Positions 22,943-29,698 of a stretch of DNA of 34,275 bases are shown here, piece by piece. The stretch lies in the IMG/VR virus record IMGVR_UViG_3300028025_006000, positions 1 through 34,275 of that record; one strand, given 5' to 3'. Each line of letters begins with the position of its first letter. Positions within the stretch are counted from its first letter, which is position 1. Source of the stretch: a virus. The notes beneath the pieces are model-generated. The model saw nothing but the letters and a program-made list of their open reading frames with translations. It was not told the DNA's origin and searched no databases. Made by a program: the position numbers and the translations under genes.

Positions 22943-23803
22943 ATGGCAAAGTTTCTAGGTAGTTTTACACCTGCGGATGCGGAGTGGCACGAGTTACGAT
23001 CCGAACCAGGTGTGGTGACCGGTACGTTAGCTGGGACTATTTGTGGTTGGAACCCGTGGGAGTCTGCGTTCACGGCTTGGGCTAAGGCGACAGGCAAGAT
23101 TTCGGATGAGCGTAAACAGTCGTTGCCGATGCGTTTGGGGCAGTTGCTGGAGCCTGTTGTGAAGCAGGTTTGGTTGGAGCAGAACCCACAGTTCAGTATT
23201 GATGAAGCCGGTACTTATGCTCATGACGATTATGAGTGGGCGCGAGCTAACCCTGACGGTTTGCTAACTTACCCTGACGGCTCTAAGGGCATTCTTGAAA
23301 TCAAGACGGGTCGTGCGTTTGATGAGGTGCCGCCGAACTATCGGGCGCAGGTGCTTTGGTATATGTTCGTCATGGGTTTGCGCAAAGGGAAACTAGTGGG
23401 CTTGTTCTTTGGTTCCGATTTGCGTGAGTGGGACATCGAGTTTGACGAGTACGAGTTTGAAGCCATGTTTGGTCGCATCCAGGATTGGCGCAAAAGCGTT
23501 TTGACCGAGGTTGCACCCGATTGGGATGGTTCCGCTTCAACGTATGAAACGGTTCGCGTTCTGAACCCTGAGTTGGATCCTGACGAGTGGGTGGAGTTGA
23601 GCGACTTGGGTGTTGGGCTAGCTAACGCTCAAGCGAAGTTTGATGAGTGTGAGAAAGAACTAAACACTTTCAAGTCGGCTACCCTTGACCAGATGGGTTC
23701 GGCTAAGTTTGGTTATGTTGAAGTTTCTGGGGAACGCCTTGTGGTTGCTCAGAGAAGTCTGAGGGCAGGCAAACCTGTTCTCACTGTTAAGAAAGGGAAA
23801 TAA
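22943..23803 (+). CDS. YqaJ/lambda-exonuclease-type 5'-3' nuclease
   Basis: A 286-residue nuclease of the YqaJ family, which degrades one strand of double-stranded DNA for recombination with the partner annealing protein. The PD-(D/E)XK core is visible: PMRLGQLLEPVVKQ near residues 61-75, RANPDGLLTYPDG near 101 (catalytic Asp 105), and LEIKTGRA near 118 (E-x-K). It also has SEPGVVTGTLAGTICG at the N-terminus, a substrate-binding region, and a coiled C-terminal part. The annealing protein lies two genes downstream. First gene of the early operon, with GAAAGGGAA upstream of ATG. Confidence 0.88.
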   Translation: MAKFLGSFTPADAEWHELRSEPGVVTGTLAGTICGWNPWESAFTAWAKATGKISDERKQSLPMRLGQLLEPVVKQVWLEQNPQFSIDEAGTYAHDDYEWARANPDGLLTYPDGSKGILEIKTGRAFDEVPPNYRAQVLWYMFVMGLRKGKLVGLFFGSDLREWDIEFDEYEFEAMFGRIQDWRKSVLTEVAPDWDGSASTYETVRVLNPELDPDEWVELSDLGVGLANAQAKFDECEKELNTFKSATLDQMGSAKFGYVEVSGERLVVAQRSLRAGKPVLTVKKGK

Positions 23804-24006
23804 TGTCGGAGTTCGAAAAGCAACTGAATGAGTTGCGTGTAACTGAAAAGATTGCGAGGGCAGCCATGTTTGATAATGTTCAGGCTTTGGATGCTCGTGT
23901 CGCACAGTTGGAGTCGCAGTTGAAGTTGATGGCTGATGCTTGGGACACTCAAATGAAGTTGAACGACAGCGTCTACAAGGCTCTATTGGCTTTGGGGGAA
24001 AAATAA
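23803..24006 (+). CDS. Small coiled-coil protein (67 aa)
   Basis: A helical, charged protein (KQLNELRVTEKIARAAMFDN; ALDARVAQLESQLKLMADAW) that should form a coiled coil. It starts on a TAATG overlap with the exonuclease and ends on a TAATG overlap with the annealing protein, so it is part of a tightly coupled recombination set. It may be an accessory factor or a structural linker, but no family is recognised. Confidence 0.65.
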   Translation: MSEFEKQLNELRVTEKIARAAMFDNVQALDARVAQLESQLKLMADAWDTQMKLNDSVYKALLALGEK

Positions 24007-24548
24007 TGGCTCAGTTCAATTTGGAAGATTATGAAACCGTTGAAGACCGGTTGCGTCGCTTTTGGGCTTTGCCTGAGCACAGCGATGCACGGATCATGAC
24101 GTTCAACCGTTCAACCGAAGGTGATCGGTCTAAGGGTGTTTGGGTTGTGGAGGCTCGCATTTATTTGTCGGCTTCAGACCAGGCAGCAGACTTGCCGAAG
24201 GCTACCGGTTGGGCTTTTGAAGTTGATGGCGGTAAAGGGCCAAATGCTACTTCGGCTCTTGAGAACTGTGAGACGAGTTCGATTGGCAGGTGTCTAGCTA
24301 ACATGAACTTCTCGGGTAACAAACGTGCCAGCCGTGAAGAAATGAGTAAGGTTGCTGCTGGTGAAAAGTTTGACCCTAAAAAGGATTTACCTAATTGGGC
24401 TAAACGCAATTGGGTGAACGAAGCAGACAACTTGCACTTCGCGAAGGACAAGAAGGGTTTGCAGGCTTTGTACCTTGATGCTAAGTCGGCTAACGCCCCC
24501 GAAGATGTGCTGGCTAAGATTGTTGAATATGGACAATCGCTCGCTTAA
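24006..24548 (+). CDS. Probable single-strand annealing protein (Erf-like)
   Basis: A 180-residue protein with the central motif GPNATSALENCETSSIGRCLANMNF. A similar NxTSALE-x-AETSAIGRALANMG segment marks the Erf-like/annealing group common in phages. The N-terminal part (YETVEDRLRRFWALPEHSDA, WVVEARIYLSASDQAADLPK) is alpha/beta. Annealing proteins pair complementary strands exposed by the exonuclease. It lies two genes after the YqaJ-type exonuclease, as expected for such pairs. ATG 24006 is preferred over longer starts because of the TAATG overlap. The family is inferred from this motif alone. Confidence 0.6.
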   Translation: MAQFNLEDYETVEDRLRRFWALPEHSDARIMTFNRSTEGDRSKGVWVVEARIYLSASDQAADLPKATGWAFEVDGGKGPNATSALENCETSSIGRCLANMNFSGNKRASREEMSKVAAGEKFDPKKDLPNWAKRNWVNEADNLHFAKDKKGLQALYLDAKSANAPEDVLAKIVEYGQSLA

Positions 24549-24732
24549 CATTTTGTGGGCTTCCATCCTGGAATTGGATGAGTTGGTTGCTGAGTGTTGG
24601 AAGAATAACAAACCAATTTCGGCAACCAACTTTATGAAAACTTTTGACGAAAGGGTTGAACGTTATGGAAGGCTTGTTGACTCCCGATCTGGTGATTCGG
24701 GAACTGCAACGGATTCAAGCGGAGAGCAGTAA
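24529..24732 (+). CDS. Small hypothetical protein (67 aa)
   Basis: Starts inside the end of the annealing gene at ATG 24529, 20 bases before its stop. The N-terminal two thirds is helical (SLNILWASILELDELVAECW, then NFMKTFDERVERYGRLV). The C-terminus is a Ser/Thr/Gly-rich disordered tail (SRSGDSGTATDSSGEQ). The tail overlaps the next gene in another frame over 68 bases (24665-24732). It has no recognised motif. Confidence 0.55.
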   Translation: MDNRSLNILWASILELDELVAECWKNNKPISATNFMKTFDERVERYGRLVDSRSGDSGTATDSSGEQ

Positions 24733-25000
24733 AGCGCCGCAGGCTATTTATGACGCTTTTGTGGCTGTGGTCGAAGCGGAACGTTTGCTGAAACACAAAT
24801 GGAACACAACCTATTTGGCAACGCAGGGTACTGCTGCGGATCGTAAAGCGATTGCCGATTTGGCTTGTGAAGAACTTGAAGATGCTCACGGTTTGGCTAG
24901 GGCGAACTTGGAACGTGTGAGGGCTAAGGCTCGGCAGTTGTCGGAGGCTGGTGGCTTGACGCAGACTATTGGTCGTCAGGTTGAGTTAGCTATGCGATGA
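24665..25000 (+). CDS. Small helical hypothetical protein (111 aa)
   Basis: An alpha-helical protein (TPDLVIRELQRIQAESSKAP, YDAFVAVVEAERLLKHKW, DLACEELEDAHGLARANLER). ATG 24665 is favoured because GAAAGGG lies upstream; it overlaps the previous gene in another frame by 68 bases and the next one by four (ATGA). Small helical proteins of this kind occur beside recombination genes of actinophages, but I cannot assign a function. Confidence 0.65.
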   Translation: MEGLLTPDLVIRELQRIQAESSKAPQAIYDAFVAVVEAERLLKHKWNTTYLATQGTAADRKAIADLACEELEDAHGLARANLERVRAKARQLSEAGGLTQTIGRQVELAMR

Positions 25001-25125
25001 GTTTCTGGGATGTGTTTATTAGCTTTTGGCTAATCATTGGTTCATTTGTTGTTTTGAAGATCCTGTTTACTATTTTGAATAGCATTGTGGAATGGTATGA
25101 CGAACGGCCATGGGGTAAAAAATGA
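24997..25125 (+). CDS. Small membrane protein (42 aa)
   Basis: ATGA-coupled to both neighbours. It opens SFWDVFISFWLIIGSFVVLK and continues ILFTILNSIVEW, one or two hydrophobic helices, before a charged end (YDERPWGKK). It is probably an inner-membrane peptide. Small membrane proteins in early phage regions often modify the host, but this one has no recognised relative. Confidence 0.65.
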   Translation: MSFWDVFISFWLIIGSFVVLKILFTILNSIVEWYDERPWGKK

Positions 25126-25457
25126 CTCCTAAACAATTTGCGTTGTTTTTAGCTCGTGACCAGCGTTGTTATCATTGCGGTTCTGACACCAACCTAATAC
25201 CGCAGCACAGAATCAATCGTGGGATGGGTGGTTCTAAAGCCCGTGGTCGACCTAGTAACGTTATTTCGTTTTGCGCCTTGTTCAATGGTTTGATTGAGTC
25301 GGATGCGAACGCTGCAGACCTGGCTCGCCGTCGCGGATGGAAATTGAACAGTTGGGACTCAACAACTGAAACGCCTGTGTTCGATTCTTTATCGGGCAAA
25401 TGGTTCATTCTTGACGACGCTTATGGTAGAACAGACGTAACTTCTTATTGGGAGTAA
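25122..25457 (+). CDS. HNH-like zinc-binding protein (111 aa)
   Basis: The N-terminal half has RCYHCGSDTNLIPQHRINRGMGG, which matches the start of HNH/McrA-like folds (Cys pair, then a His-containing segment). The second Cys pair and the usual N-x8-H are not obvious: only one further Cys follows (SFCALFNG). It may be a shortened HNH domain or a DNA-binding zinc protein. The tail contains an aromatic region (NSWDSTTETPVFDSLSGKW). ATG 25122 overlaps the upstream stop as ATGA. Confidence 0.6.
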   Translation: MTPKQFALFLARDQRCYHCGSDTNLIPQHRINRGMGGSKARGRPSNVISFCALFNGLIESDANAADLARRRGWKLNSWDSTTETPVFDSLSGKWFILDDAYGRTDVTSYWE

Positions 25458-25471
25458 AGGGTAAAGGGAAT

Positions 25472-25714
25472 ATGGATCCACACTTTAATGATTTGATGCA
25501 ACGCCTAGAAGCGGAACGGCACGACTTGTCTTACCGCACTCAGGTTCAACCTGAAGCACCGGTGCGTGTGGTTGAGGTTATAAAAACTAAACGCAGTAAG
25601 GAGCGTGAGGCGAAAATGTTTCACGCTGGTCGATACGCTTCGGGGGCAAGGGATCCGATTGCGGTTGCAGCGCACGAGTGGTTGCAGAAGGACTTAGCTA
25701 ATGAAAATCGGTAG
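25472..25714 (+). CDS. Small hypothetical protein (80 aa)
   Basis: Begins MDPHFNDLMQRLEAERHDLS, with a helical middle and VVEVIKTKRSKEREAKMF, and ends ARDPIAVAAHEWLQKDLANE. TAAAGGGAAT precedes ATG 25472, the same ribosome-binding word seen at other genes. It overlaps the methylase start by 14 bases. The charged helical sequence has no recognised motif. Confidence 0.6.
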   Translation: MDPHFNDLMQRLEAERHDLSYRTQVQPEAPVRVVEVIKTKRSKEREAKMFHAGRYASGARDPIAVAAHEWLQKDLANENR

Positions 25715-26255
25715 TTTGTTTAGTGGTTATGGCGGTTTGGATTTGGCGGTTACTGCTGTGACGGGTGCTGAGGTGGCTTGGCATTGTGAGTGGGATGATG
25801 CGCCCAGCAAGATTCTTGAAAAGAACTTTCCAGGGATTCCAAACTATCGGGATGTGACAACAGTTGATTTTTCGCAGGTTGAACCTGTGGACATTTTGAC
25901 GGGGGGTTTCCCTTGTCAGGATTTATCTTTGGCTGGCAAACGTGCTGGTTTGAAAGAGGGAACGCGCAGTGGGCTTTGGTCGGAGTTCGCTCGTGCTATT
26001 GAAACTATTAGACCAAGATTGGTGATTATTGAAAATGTCAGAGGCATTCTTAGCGCAACAGCCCACAGCGATTTGGAACCCTGCCCGTGGTGCATGGGAG
26101 ATTCCGACGGGCAACCTGTTCTGCGAGCACTTGGAGCTGTTCTCGGTGACTTGGCCAGCCTCGGGTATGATGCGCGATGGACAGGTTTACGAGCTGCCGA
26201 CGCTGGAGCACCGCATAACAGGTTCAGAGTCTTTATTGTTGCCTATCGACGTTGA
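25701..26255 (+). CDS. DNA cytosine-5 methyltransferase, catalytic N-terminal part
   Basis: Encodes motifs I-VIII of a C5 methylase: GSLFSGYGGLDLAV (AdoMet binding, motif I), GGFPCQDLSLAGKR (motif IV, catalytic Cys in PCQ), IIENVRG (motif VI) and HNRFRVFIVA (motif VIII-like, QRRER-type). It ends at 26255, before the target-recognition region and motifs IX-X, which lie in the overlapping frame of the next gene (26035-27171). Both frames encode plausible family sequence across about 220 bases. The enzyme is either a two-part methylase or needs a frameshift for a fused product. Confidence 0.85.
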   Translation: MKIGSLFSGYGGLDLAVTAVTGAEVAWHCEWDDAPSKILEKNFPGIPNYRDVTTVDFSQVEPVDILTGGFPCQDLSLAGKRAGLKEGTRSGLWSEFARAIETIRPRLVIIENVRGILSATAHSDLEPCPWCMGDSDGQPVLRALGAVLGDLASLGYDARWTGLRAADAGAPHNRFRVFIVAYRR

Positions 26256-27171
26256 TTCAATGATGCGCACACCTTCGGTTACCGATTCGACCGGTGGGGC
26301 TATAAGCGAAACGCAGGCGCGTGAGCGTGGGCGCATGGTCAAGGTAGCCGATCAGGTTGCTGAACTTGCGTTTGAAAATGGTTTGCCTGTTTCGCCTGCG
26401 ATAGCAGATTCTTTGTTGCCGACTCCTTCGGTGGCGCATCTTCGAAACCATGACGAAGACATTGATGGTTATTTGCAGAGGCGACAGGATTTCCGTGACG
26501 GTAAAACTTTGGGAATGCCTGGTGCTTCGCTTGGTGTTGCGGTGCGGTTAGAAATGCTGCCAACGCCAAACACTATGGAACACCGTGAAATCAAAACCCC
26601 TGAGCAGATTGCGGAGTTGAAAGAGAAGTCACCTGGTGGCTACCGTAACCTGCGTGAAACGGTTATCAACGAGTTGTTCCCTACACCAACCACTCGGGAT
26701 TACAAAGACGGATCCGCCGAGCATGAACGTGATGGTGTGGTGCAAACCGACACCGTAGCTAGAGCCATTTTCAATAGTGGCGAAGTCACTTTGCTCGGAA
26801 CTCCACGAACATCGTCTGCTAACGCCCCAACGGAAAGACAAATGGTTGCTGGCGCACCGAAGTCACGTTTGGAAGACCAAGCCGTGGGTGCCGCCGACGG
26901 AAGAATCAATTGGGGGAAGTTTGAACCAGCGATACGTCGTTGGGAACAGGTCATTGGTCGACCAGCACCCGAACCAACCAACCCAGACGGCAAAGAAGGT
27001 TCTCACAGGCTTTCTGCACGGTTTACAGAGTGGATGATGGGTGTGCCTGACGGTTGGATTACCGATGCCGGTTTGAGCCGTAACGAAGCGTTGAAGGCTT
27101 GTGGTAATGGTGTTGTGCCTCAGCAGGCTGAGTTGGCGTTGCGTATTTTGTTGGAAGGGATTGAGTTATGA
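26035..27171 (+). CDS. Cytosine methylase target-recognition/C-terminal part, overlapping frame
   Basis: In the +1 frame relative to the catalytic part. Its C-terminus, RFTEWMMGVPDGWIT and GNGVVPQQAELAL, is the classical motif IX-X region of phage C5 methylases. Its N-terminus (FSVTWPASGMMRDGQVYELPT) and repeated LLPTPS-type segments resemble the variable target-recognition region. The ATG at 26035 falls inside the codons for the ENV motif and has no clear ribosome binding site, so independent translation is uncertain. A +1 frameshift or a split two-subunit enzyme are the main explanations. Confidence 0.7.
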   Translation: MSEAFLAQQPTAIWNPARGAWEIPTGNLFCEHLELFSVTWPASGMMRDGQVYELPTLEHRITGSESLLLPIDVDSMMRTPSVTDSTGGAISETQARERGRMVKVADQVAELAFENGLPVSPAIADSLLPTPSVAHLRNHDEDIDGYLQRRQDFRDGKTLGMPGASLGVAVRLEMLPTPNTMEHREIKTPEQIAELKEKSPGGYRNLRETVINELFPTPTTRDYKDGSAEHERDGVVQTDTVARAIFNSGEVTLLGTPRTSSANAPTERQMVAGAPKSRLEDQAVGAADGRINWGKFEPAIRRWEQVIGRPAPEPTNPDGKEGSHRLSARFTEWMMGVPDGWITDAGLSRNEALKACGNGVVPQQAELALRILLEGIEL

Positions 27172-27893
27172 GTATTGAGGCTGTGTCGCTGGTTCTAAAC
27201 CATTCAAAGGCTCACGGTAGGGCGAAACTTGTGTTGATTGGGATAGCTAACCACATGGGTGATCAAGGGTCATGGCCCAGCATTGAAACCTTGTCTAAGT
27301 ACGCTAACGCTTCCGAGCGTTCTATCAAACGTGACATCCAGGAACTAGTCGAACTCGGTGAGCTAGTGGTTCAGTATCAGGCAGCACCAATCAACTCTCA
27401 ATACAAAACGAACCTGTATTGGATCACTATTTCAGGGGTGACAGATTTGGTATCAGGGGTGACAACTCAGGTAAGCAGGGGTGACAGTTCAGGTAAATCA
27501 GGGGTGACACGTGTTGGCACACAAACCATCATTAAAACCATTAAAGAATTAGAGAGAGCAACACAAATAAAAACCGATTACAAACCAACCGAAGAAATGG
27601 TTGCTTGGGCCACCGGTTTGAAACCAGGAATTGATGTGGAAGCCGTCACCGCTGTGTTCATCGATTATTGGTTGGGTGTTGGTAAGCCGATGAAAGATTG
27701 GGATGCGACGTGGCGTAATTGGATTCGTCGCGAAAAGGTTGAGAAGGACTCTAGGCGAGCCGTAGAAGCGTCAAAATCAGCAACAAGGGAGTTACTTGCC
27801 GAGAGCGCAGAGTGGGCTAAGAGAGCCGCTGAGAACCCACCAGAGGTTTGTGAGCACGGTCGCATAAAAGTGGTTTGCCGGAAGTGTGGCTAA
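27168..27893 (+). CDS. Replication initiator-like winged-helix protein, lambda-O analogue
   Basis: A 241-residue protein. Residues about 1-85 form a winged-helix DNA-binding domain (VSLVLNHSKAHGRAKLVLIG, WPSIETLSKYANASERSIKR, IQELVELGELVV), which is usual in phage replisome organizers. Residues about 90-115 are a repeated SGVT-containing linker encoded by the iterons. The C-terminal part has DWDATWRNWIRREK, a frequent phage replication motif, and ends with C-x-H and CRKCG, a possible zinc site. By analogy to lambda O, it would bind its own gene at the iterons to start replication. It is preceded by the methylase with an ATGA overlap. Confidence 0.78.
   Translation: MSIEAVSLVLNHSKAHGRAKLVLIGIANHMGDQGSWPSIETLSKYANASERSIKRDIQELVELGELVVQYQAAPINSQYKTNLYWITISGVTDLVSGVTTQVSRGDSSGKSGVTRVGTQTIIKTIKELERATQIKTDYKPTEEMVAWATGLKPGIDVEAVTAVFIDYWLGVGKPMKDWDATWRNWIRREKVEKDSRRAVEASKSATRELLAESAEWAKRAAENPPEVCEHGRIKVVCRKCG
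27433..27509 (+). repeat. Four iterons inside the initiator gene
   Basis: CAGGGGTGACA occurs at 27433-27443, 27454-27464, 27476-27486 and 27499-27509, all on the plus strand. The starts are 21, 22 and 23 bases apart, about two helical turns each. Such evenly spaced direct repeats within an initiator gene are the hallmark of a phage replication origin (lambda O has four iterons). Confidence 0.85.
27433..27595. other. Candidate replication origin
   Basis: The four iterons are followed at about 27515-27590 by a tract rich in A and T (such as aaaccatcattaaaaccattaaag and acacaaataaaaaccgatt). This is the place of the unwinding element in lambda-type origins. No equally ordered repeats were seen elsewhere in the window. 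Confidence 0.6.
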
Positions 27894-28170
27894 ACTTGGT
27901 TCCGTGGATGATAACCAAGTGGCTTGCGCTCGCTGTGGTTTCGCATGGGTTGTTCCCCCACCGAAGCGTGGTCGAAAAGACTTGTTGTGTGCTTCTTGCC
28001 GATCCAAACCGGCAGTGGTCATTAGCTACGGGAAGAACCGTTGCCAACCGTGGCAGGGCGAGTTTGCGGAAGATGAAATAACACCAATGTTTCAAGGGAA
28101 ACCCCATATGCCTGGTGTGCGGTTGTGCGGTCACGCGGATTGCTGCAACCCCAATCATGTGACACAATAG
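27886..28170 (+). CDS. Zinc-binding hypothetical protein (94 aa)
   Basis: A GTG-started gene overlapping the initiator end by eight bases. Two Cys pairs near the start (ACARCGFAWVVPPPKRG and LLCASCRSKPAV) should bind zinc as a ribbon. The C-terminus has RLCGHADCCNPNHV, a further Cys/His cluster similar to the ends of HNH proteins. It may be a DNA- or RNA-binding accessory protein, but no catalytic residues are evident. Confidence 0.65.
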   Translation: MAKLGSVDDNQVACARCGFAWVVPPPKRGRKDLLCASCRSKPAVVISYGKNRCQPWQGEFAEDEITPMFQGKPHMPGVRLCGHADCCNPNHVTQ

Positions 28171-28173
28171 TTT

Positions 28174-28187
28174 TAGGTGAAAACCTA
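28174..28187 (+). other. Short hairpin with GAAA loop in the leader
   Basis: TAGGT-GAAA-ACCTA, a five-base stem capped by a GNRA-type tetraloop, lies seven bases before GAAAGGGAA in the leader of the following gene. It may modulate translation or stabilise the mRNA. Confidence 0.45.
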
Positions 28188-28207
28188 TTCATTGAAAGGG
28201 AAGCGTC

Positions 28208-28477
28208 ATGGCTTTTATTAGTATCAAAAAGGGTATCGTCGGCAAGTCACTGAACGGCAAGGGCTTCATTGTCATTGACCGGTTCACTAAGCGCGACGGT
28301 GAAATCGTAGACACCGAATACGCGGTGTGGACAGAACTCACTTTCGCTGAGGGTTCGGTTGTAAACGTGTCGGGTGGTTACTCGGACAAGATTGACGACT
28401 ACTCGGACACCCCAAAGGTTAGCCGTTCGATCCGTGGTTACAAGATTGAACTAGCTACGGACGACGCCCCGTTCTAA
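28208..28477 (+). CDS. Small beta-rich protein with SSB-like acidic C-terminal tip
   Basis: An 89-residue protein with strand-forming segments (GKGFIVIDRFTKRD, DTEYAVWTELTFAEG, SVVNVSGGYSDK) that could form an OB-like fold. It ends TDDAPF. Bacterial single-stranded DNA-binding proteins end in the acidic peptide DDDIPF, which binds partner proteins; DDAPF is a close match. The GAAAGGGAA signal precedes the ATG. It starts a unit with a RusA-type resolvase, which also suggests a replication role. No standard SSB core motif is certain. Confidence 0.55.
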   Translation: MAFISIKKGIVGKSLNGKGFIVIDRFTKRDGEIVDTEYAVWTELTFAEGSVVNVSGGYSDKIDDYSDTPKVSRSIRGYKIELATDDAPF

Positions 28478-28632
28478 TGAACAAGTGGAACGCTGTCGGT
28501 TTTCTTTTGACCACCGCGTTGGTGCTGGTTTTCTTTTCGGCAGCAACAGATAATTTGCCTATGCAGATTGTTGGTTTCTTCTTCGCTGGTTTGAACGCAG
28601 TGATTGCGGTTGCTGGTGCAGTCCGCCGTTAA
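28477..28632 (+). CDS. Small membrane protein (51 aa)
   Basis: TAATG-coupled to the SSB-like gene. Two hydrophobic segments (AVGFLLTTALVLVFFSAAT and IVGFFFAGLNAVIAVAGAV) are separated by a short polar loop, with Arg-Arg at the end. It should span the membrane twice. The resolvase gene starts inside it. No function can be assigned. Confidence 0.7.
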   Translation: MNKWNAVGFLLTTALVLVFFSAATDNLPMQIVGFFFAGLNAVIAVAGAVRR

Positions 28633-29038
28633 CTTCTTCGTTCAGGGAACGCCAGCCCCACAGGGCTCAAAAATACCGATCACACGTGCAGGTAAAACTG
28701 TTCTCATTGAAGCCAGCAAGGGTTTCAAGGATTGGCGTGACGCGGTGGTGTTGGCGGCCAGCCACGCAAAAAATAACCACTTCGTTTATTTCGACGAACC
28801 AGTTGCGGTGGTAATGATTTTCGTTCTAGCTAAACCGCCGACAACAAAATACGTCACCCATCCTGGTGGGACACCAGATCTAGACAAGTTGTGTCGAAAC
28901 ACTGGTGACGGCTTGCAGGCGAGCACCCTTTTGAAGAACGATAGTTTGATTGTTTCTTTGTCGGCGGTGAAGCGTTGGGCGGTTGGTGACGAGCGAACGG
29001 GTTGTTATGTCACGATTGAGAAGGTTACGGTTTTATAA
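28616..29038 (+). CDS. rusA: RusA-type Holliday junction resolvase
   Basis: Cuts four-way DNA junctions during recombination and before packaging. The protein has the family's N-terminal FVQGTPAPQGSKIPI and the catalytic region TPDLDKLCRNTGDGL, which carries the Asp cluster, followed by LLKNDSLIVSLSAVKR, the dimer and catalytic segment. About 140 residues is the normal length. GTG 28616 is chosen; TTG 28604 would add four residues. It overlaps the membrane protein gene by 17 bases. Confidence 0.88.
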   Translation: MQSAVNFFVQGTPAPQGSKIPITRAGKTVLIEASKGFKDWRDAVVLAASHAKNNHFVYFDEPVAVVMIFVLAKPPTTKYVTHPGGTPDLDKLCRNTGDGLQASTLLKNDSLIVSLSAVKRWAVGDERTGCYVTIEKVTVL

Positions 29039-29115
29039 CGCCACCTGTTTTGGTTGTTCCCATTTGGCGCGATCCACGGTAAATTGGTGTCATGCCGATA
29101 GAAAGGGAAATTCAA

Positions 29116-29316
29116 ATGGCTACCAAACACATTGAGTATTTCAAAACGAAGTCAATGGCTACACGTGAAATCAATCGTCGATTCAATGCCGGTGACCCTA
29201 CACTTTGGGTTCTCGCTTGGGAATACCAAAAGGGATGGTTCCTAGTGAACTTCTATGCAGTCAATGCTGATGAGTACGTTGCCGACATAAACTTCTTCAT
29301 CAAGGCTGGTGCCTAA
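29116..29316 (+). CDS. Small hypothetical protein (66 aa), paralogue 1 of 3
   Basis: GAAAGGGAA lies just upstream of ATG 29116. The sequence runs IEYFKTKSMATREINRRFN, then TLWVLAWEYQKGWFLVNFY. The layout (helix, then a Trp, about eight residues, then GWFLV) recurs in the two following genes, so the three look like tandem copies that have diverged. The fold would be a small helix-plus-strands unit. No function is known to me. Confidence 0.65.
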   Translation: MATKHIEYFKTKSMATREINRRFNAGDPTLWVLAWEYQKGWFLVNFYAVNADEYVADINFFIKAGA

Positions 29317-29486
29317 TGAGCACTTCAGAAATCAAAATGGTTTACAGCGTTATGAATTACAAAACCGAAGCCGAAGCACTAGCTATGGCGAAGGCGATGA
29401 ACGCAGCAAACAAAGCGAACGGTTGGCCAACTACTTGGGCTCCTGTTCAGCGTTACGGTGGCTGGTCAGTAGGTCGCCCCGAATGA
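29316..29486 (+). CDS. Small hypothetical protein (56 aa), paralogue 2 of 3
   Basis: Starts on TAATG from the upstream copy. It reads VYSVMNYKTEAEALAMAKAM, then WPTTWAPVQRYGGWSVGRPE. The Trp, spaced from a GGW-S-V strand, matches the position of GWFLV in the neighbours. It is the most diverged and shortest of the three. Its stop overlaps the next ATG (ATGA). Confidence 0.6.
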   Translation: MSTSEIKMVYSVMNYKTEAEALAMAKAMNAANKANGWPTTWAPVQRYGGWSVGRPE

Positions 29487-29698
29487 AAAACACCAGACCA
29501 AACAACTTCGAGTTCGCTTACTATAAACGCATAAGTGATGCTGAACATCGCATCCAAGAACTTCGTGCATCAGGTGACGACACCGATTGGGCGATTGCGT
29601 ACGGCGTGAACAAGGGCTGGTTTCTTGTTTACATTCCGAAAATTAAAGTAGATGAGTCTTTACCGGATGCGGTTCAAATGGTTGGGGTTGAGAACTAA
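29483..29698 (+). CDS. Small hypothetical protein (71 aa), paralogue 3 of 3
   Basis: Begins MKNTRPNNFEFAYYKRISDA, continues EHRIQELRASGDDTDWAIAY and has GVNKGWFLVYIP, then an acidic end. Near-identical placement of D-x-x-W-x-(I/L)-A-(Y/W) and KGWFLV with the first copy supports common origin. ATG 29483 overlaps the upstream stop as ATGA; longer starts in this frame are unlikely because they run over the second copy. Confidence 0.6.
   Translation: MKNTRPNNFEFAYYKRISDAEHRIQELRASGDDTDWAIAYGVNKGWFLVYIPKIKVDESLPDAVQMVGVEN

Noticed and set aside
27433-27509. CRISPR array
   Set aside because: Repeats are only 11 bases with spacers near 11 and lie within a reading frame; iterons explain them better.
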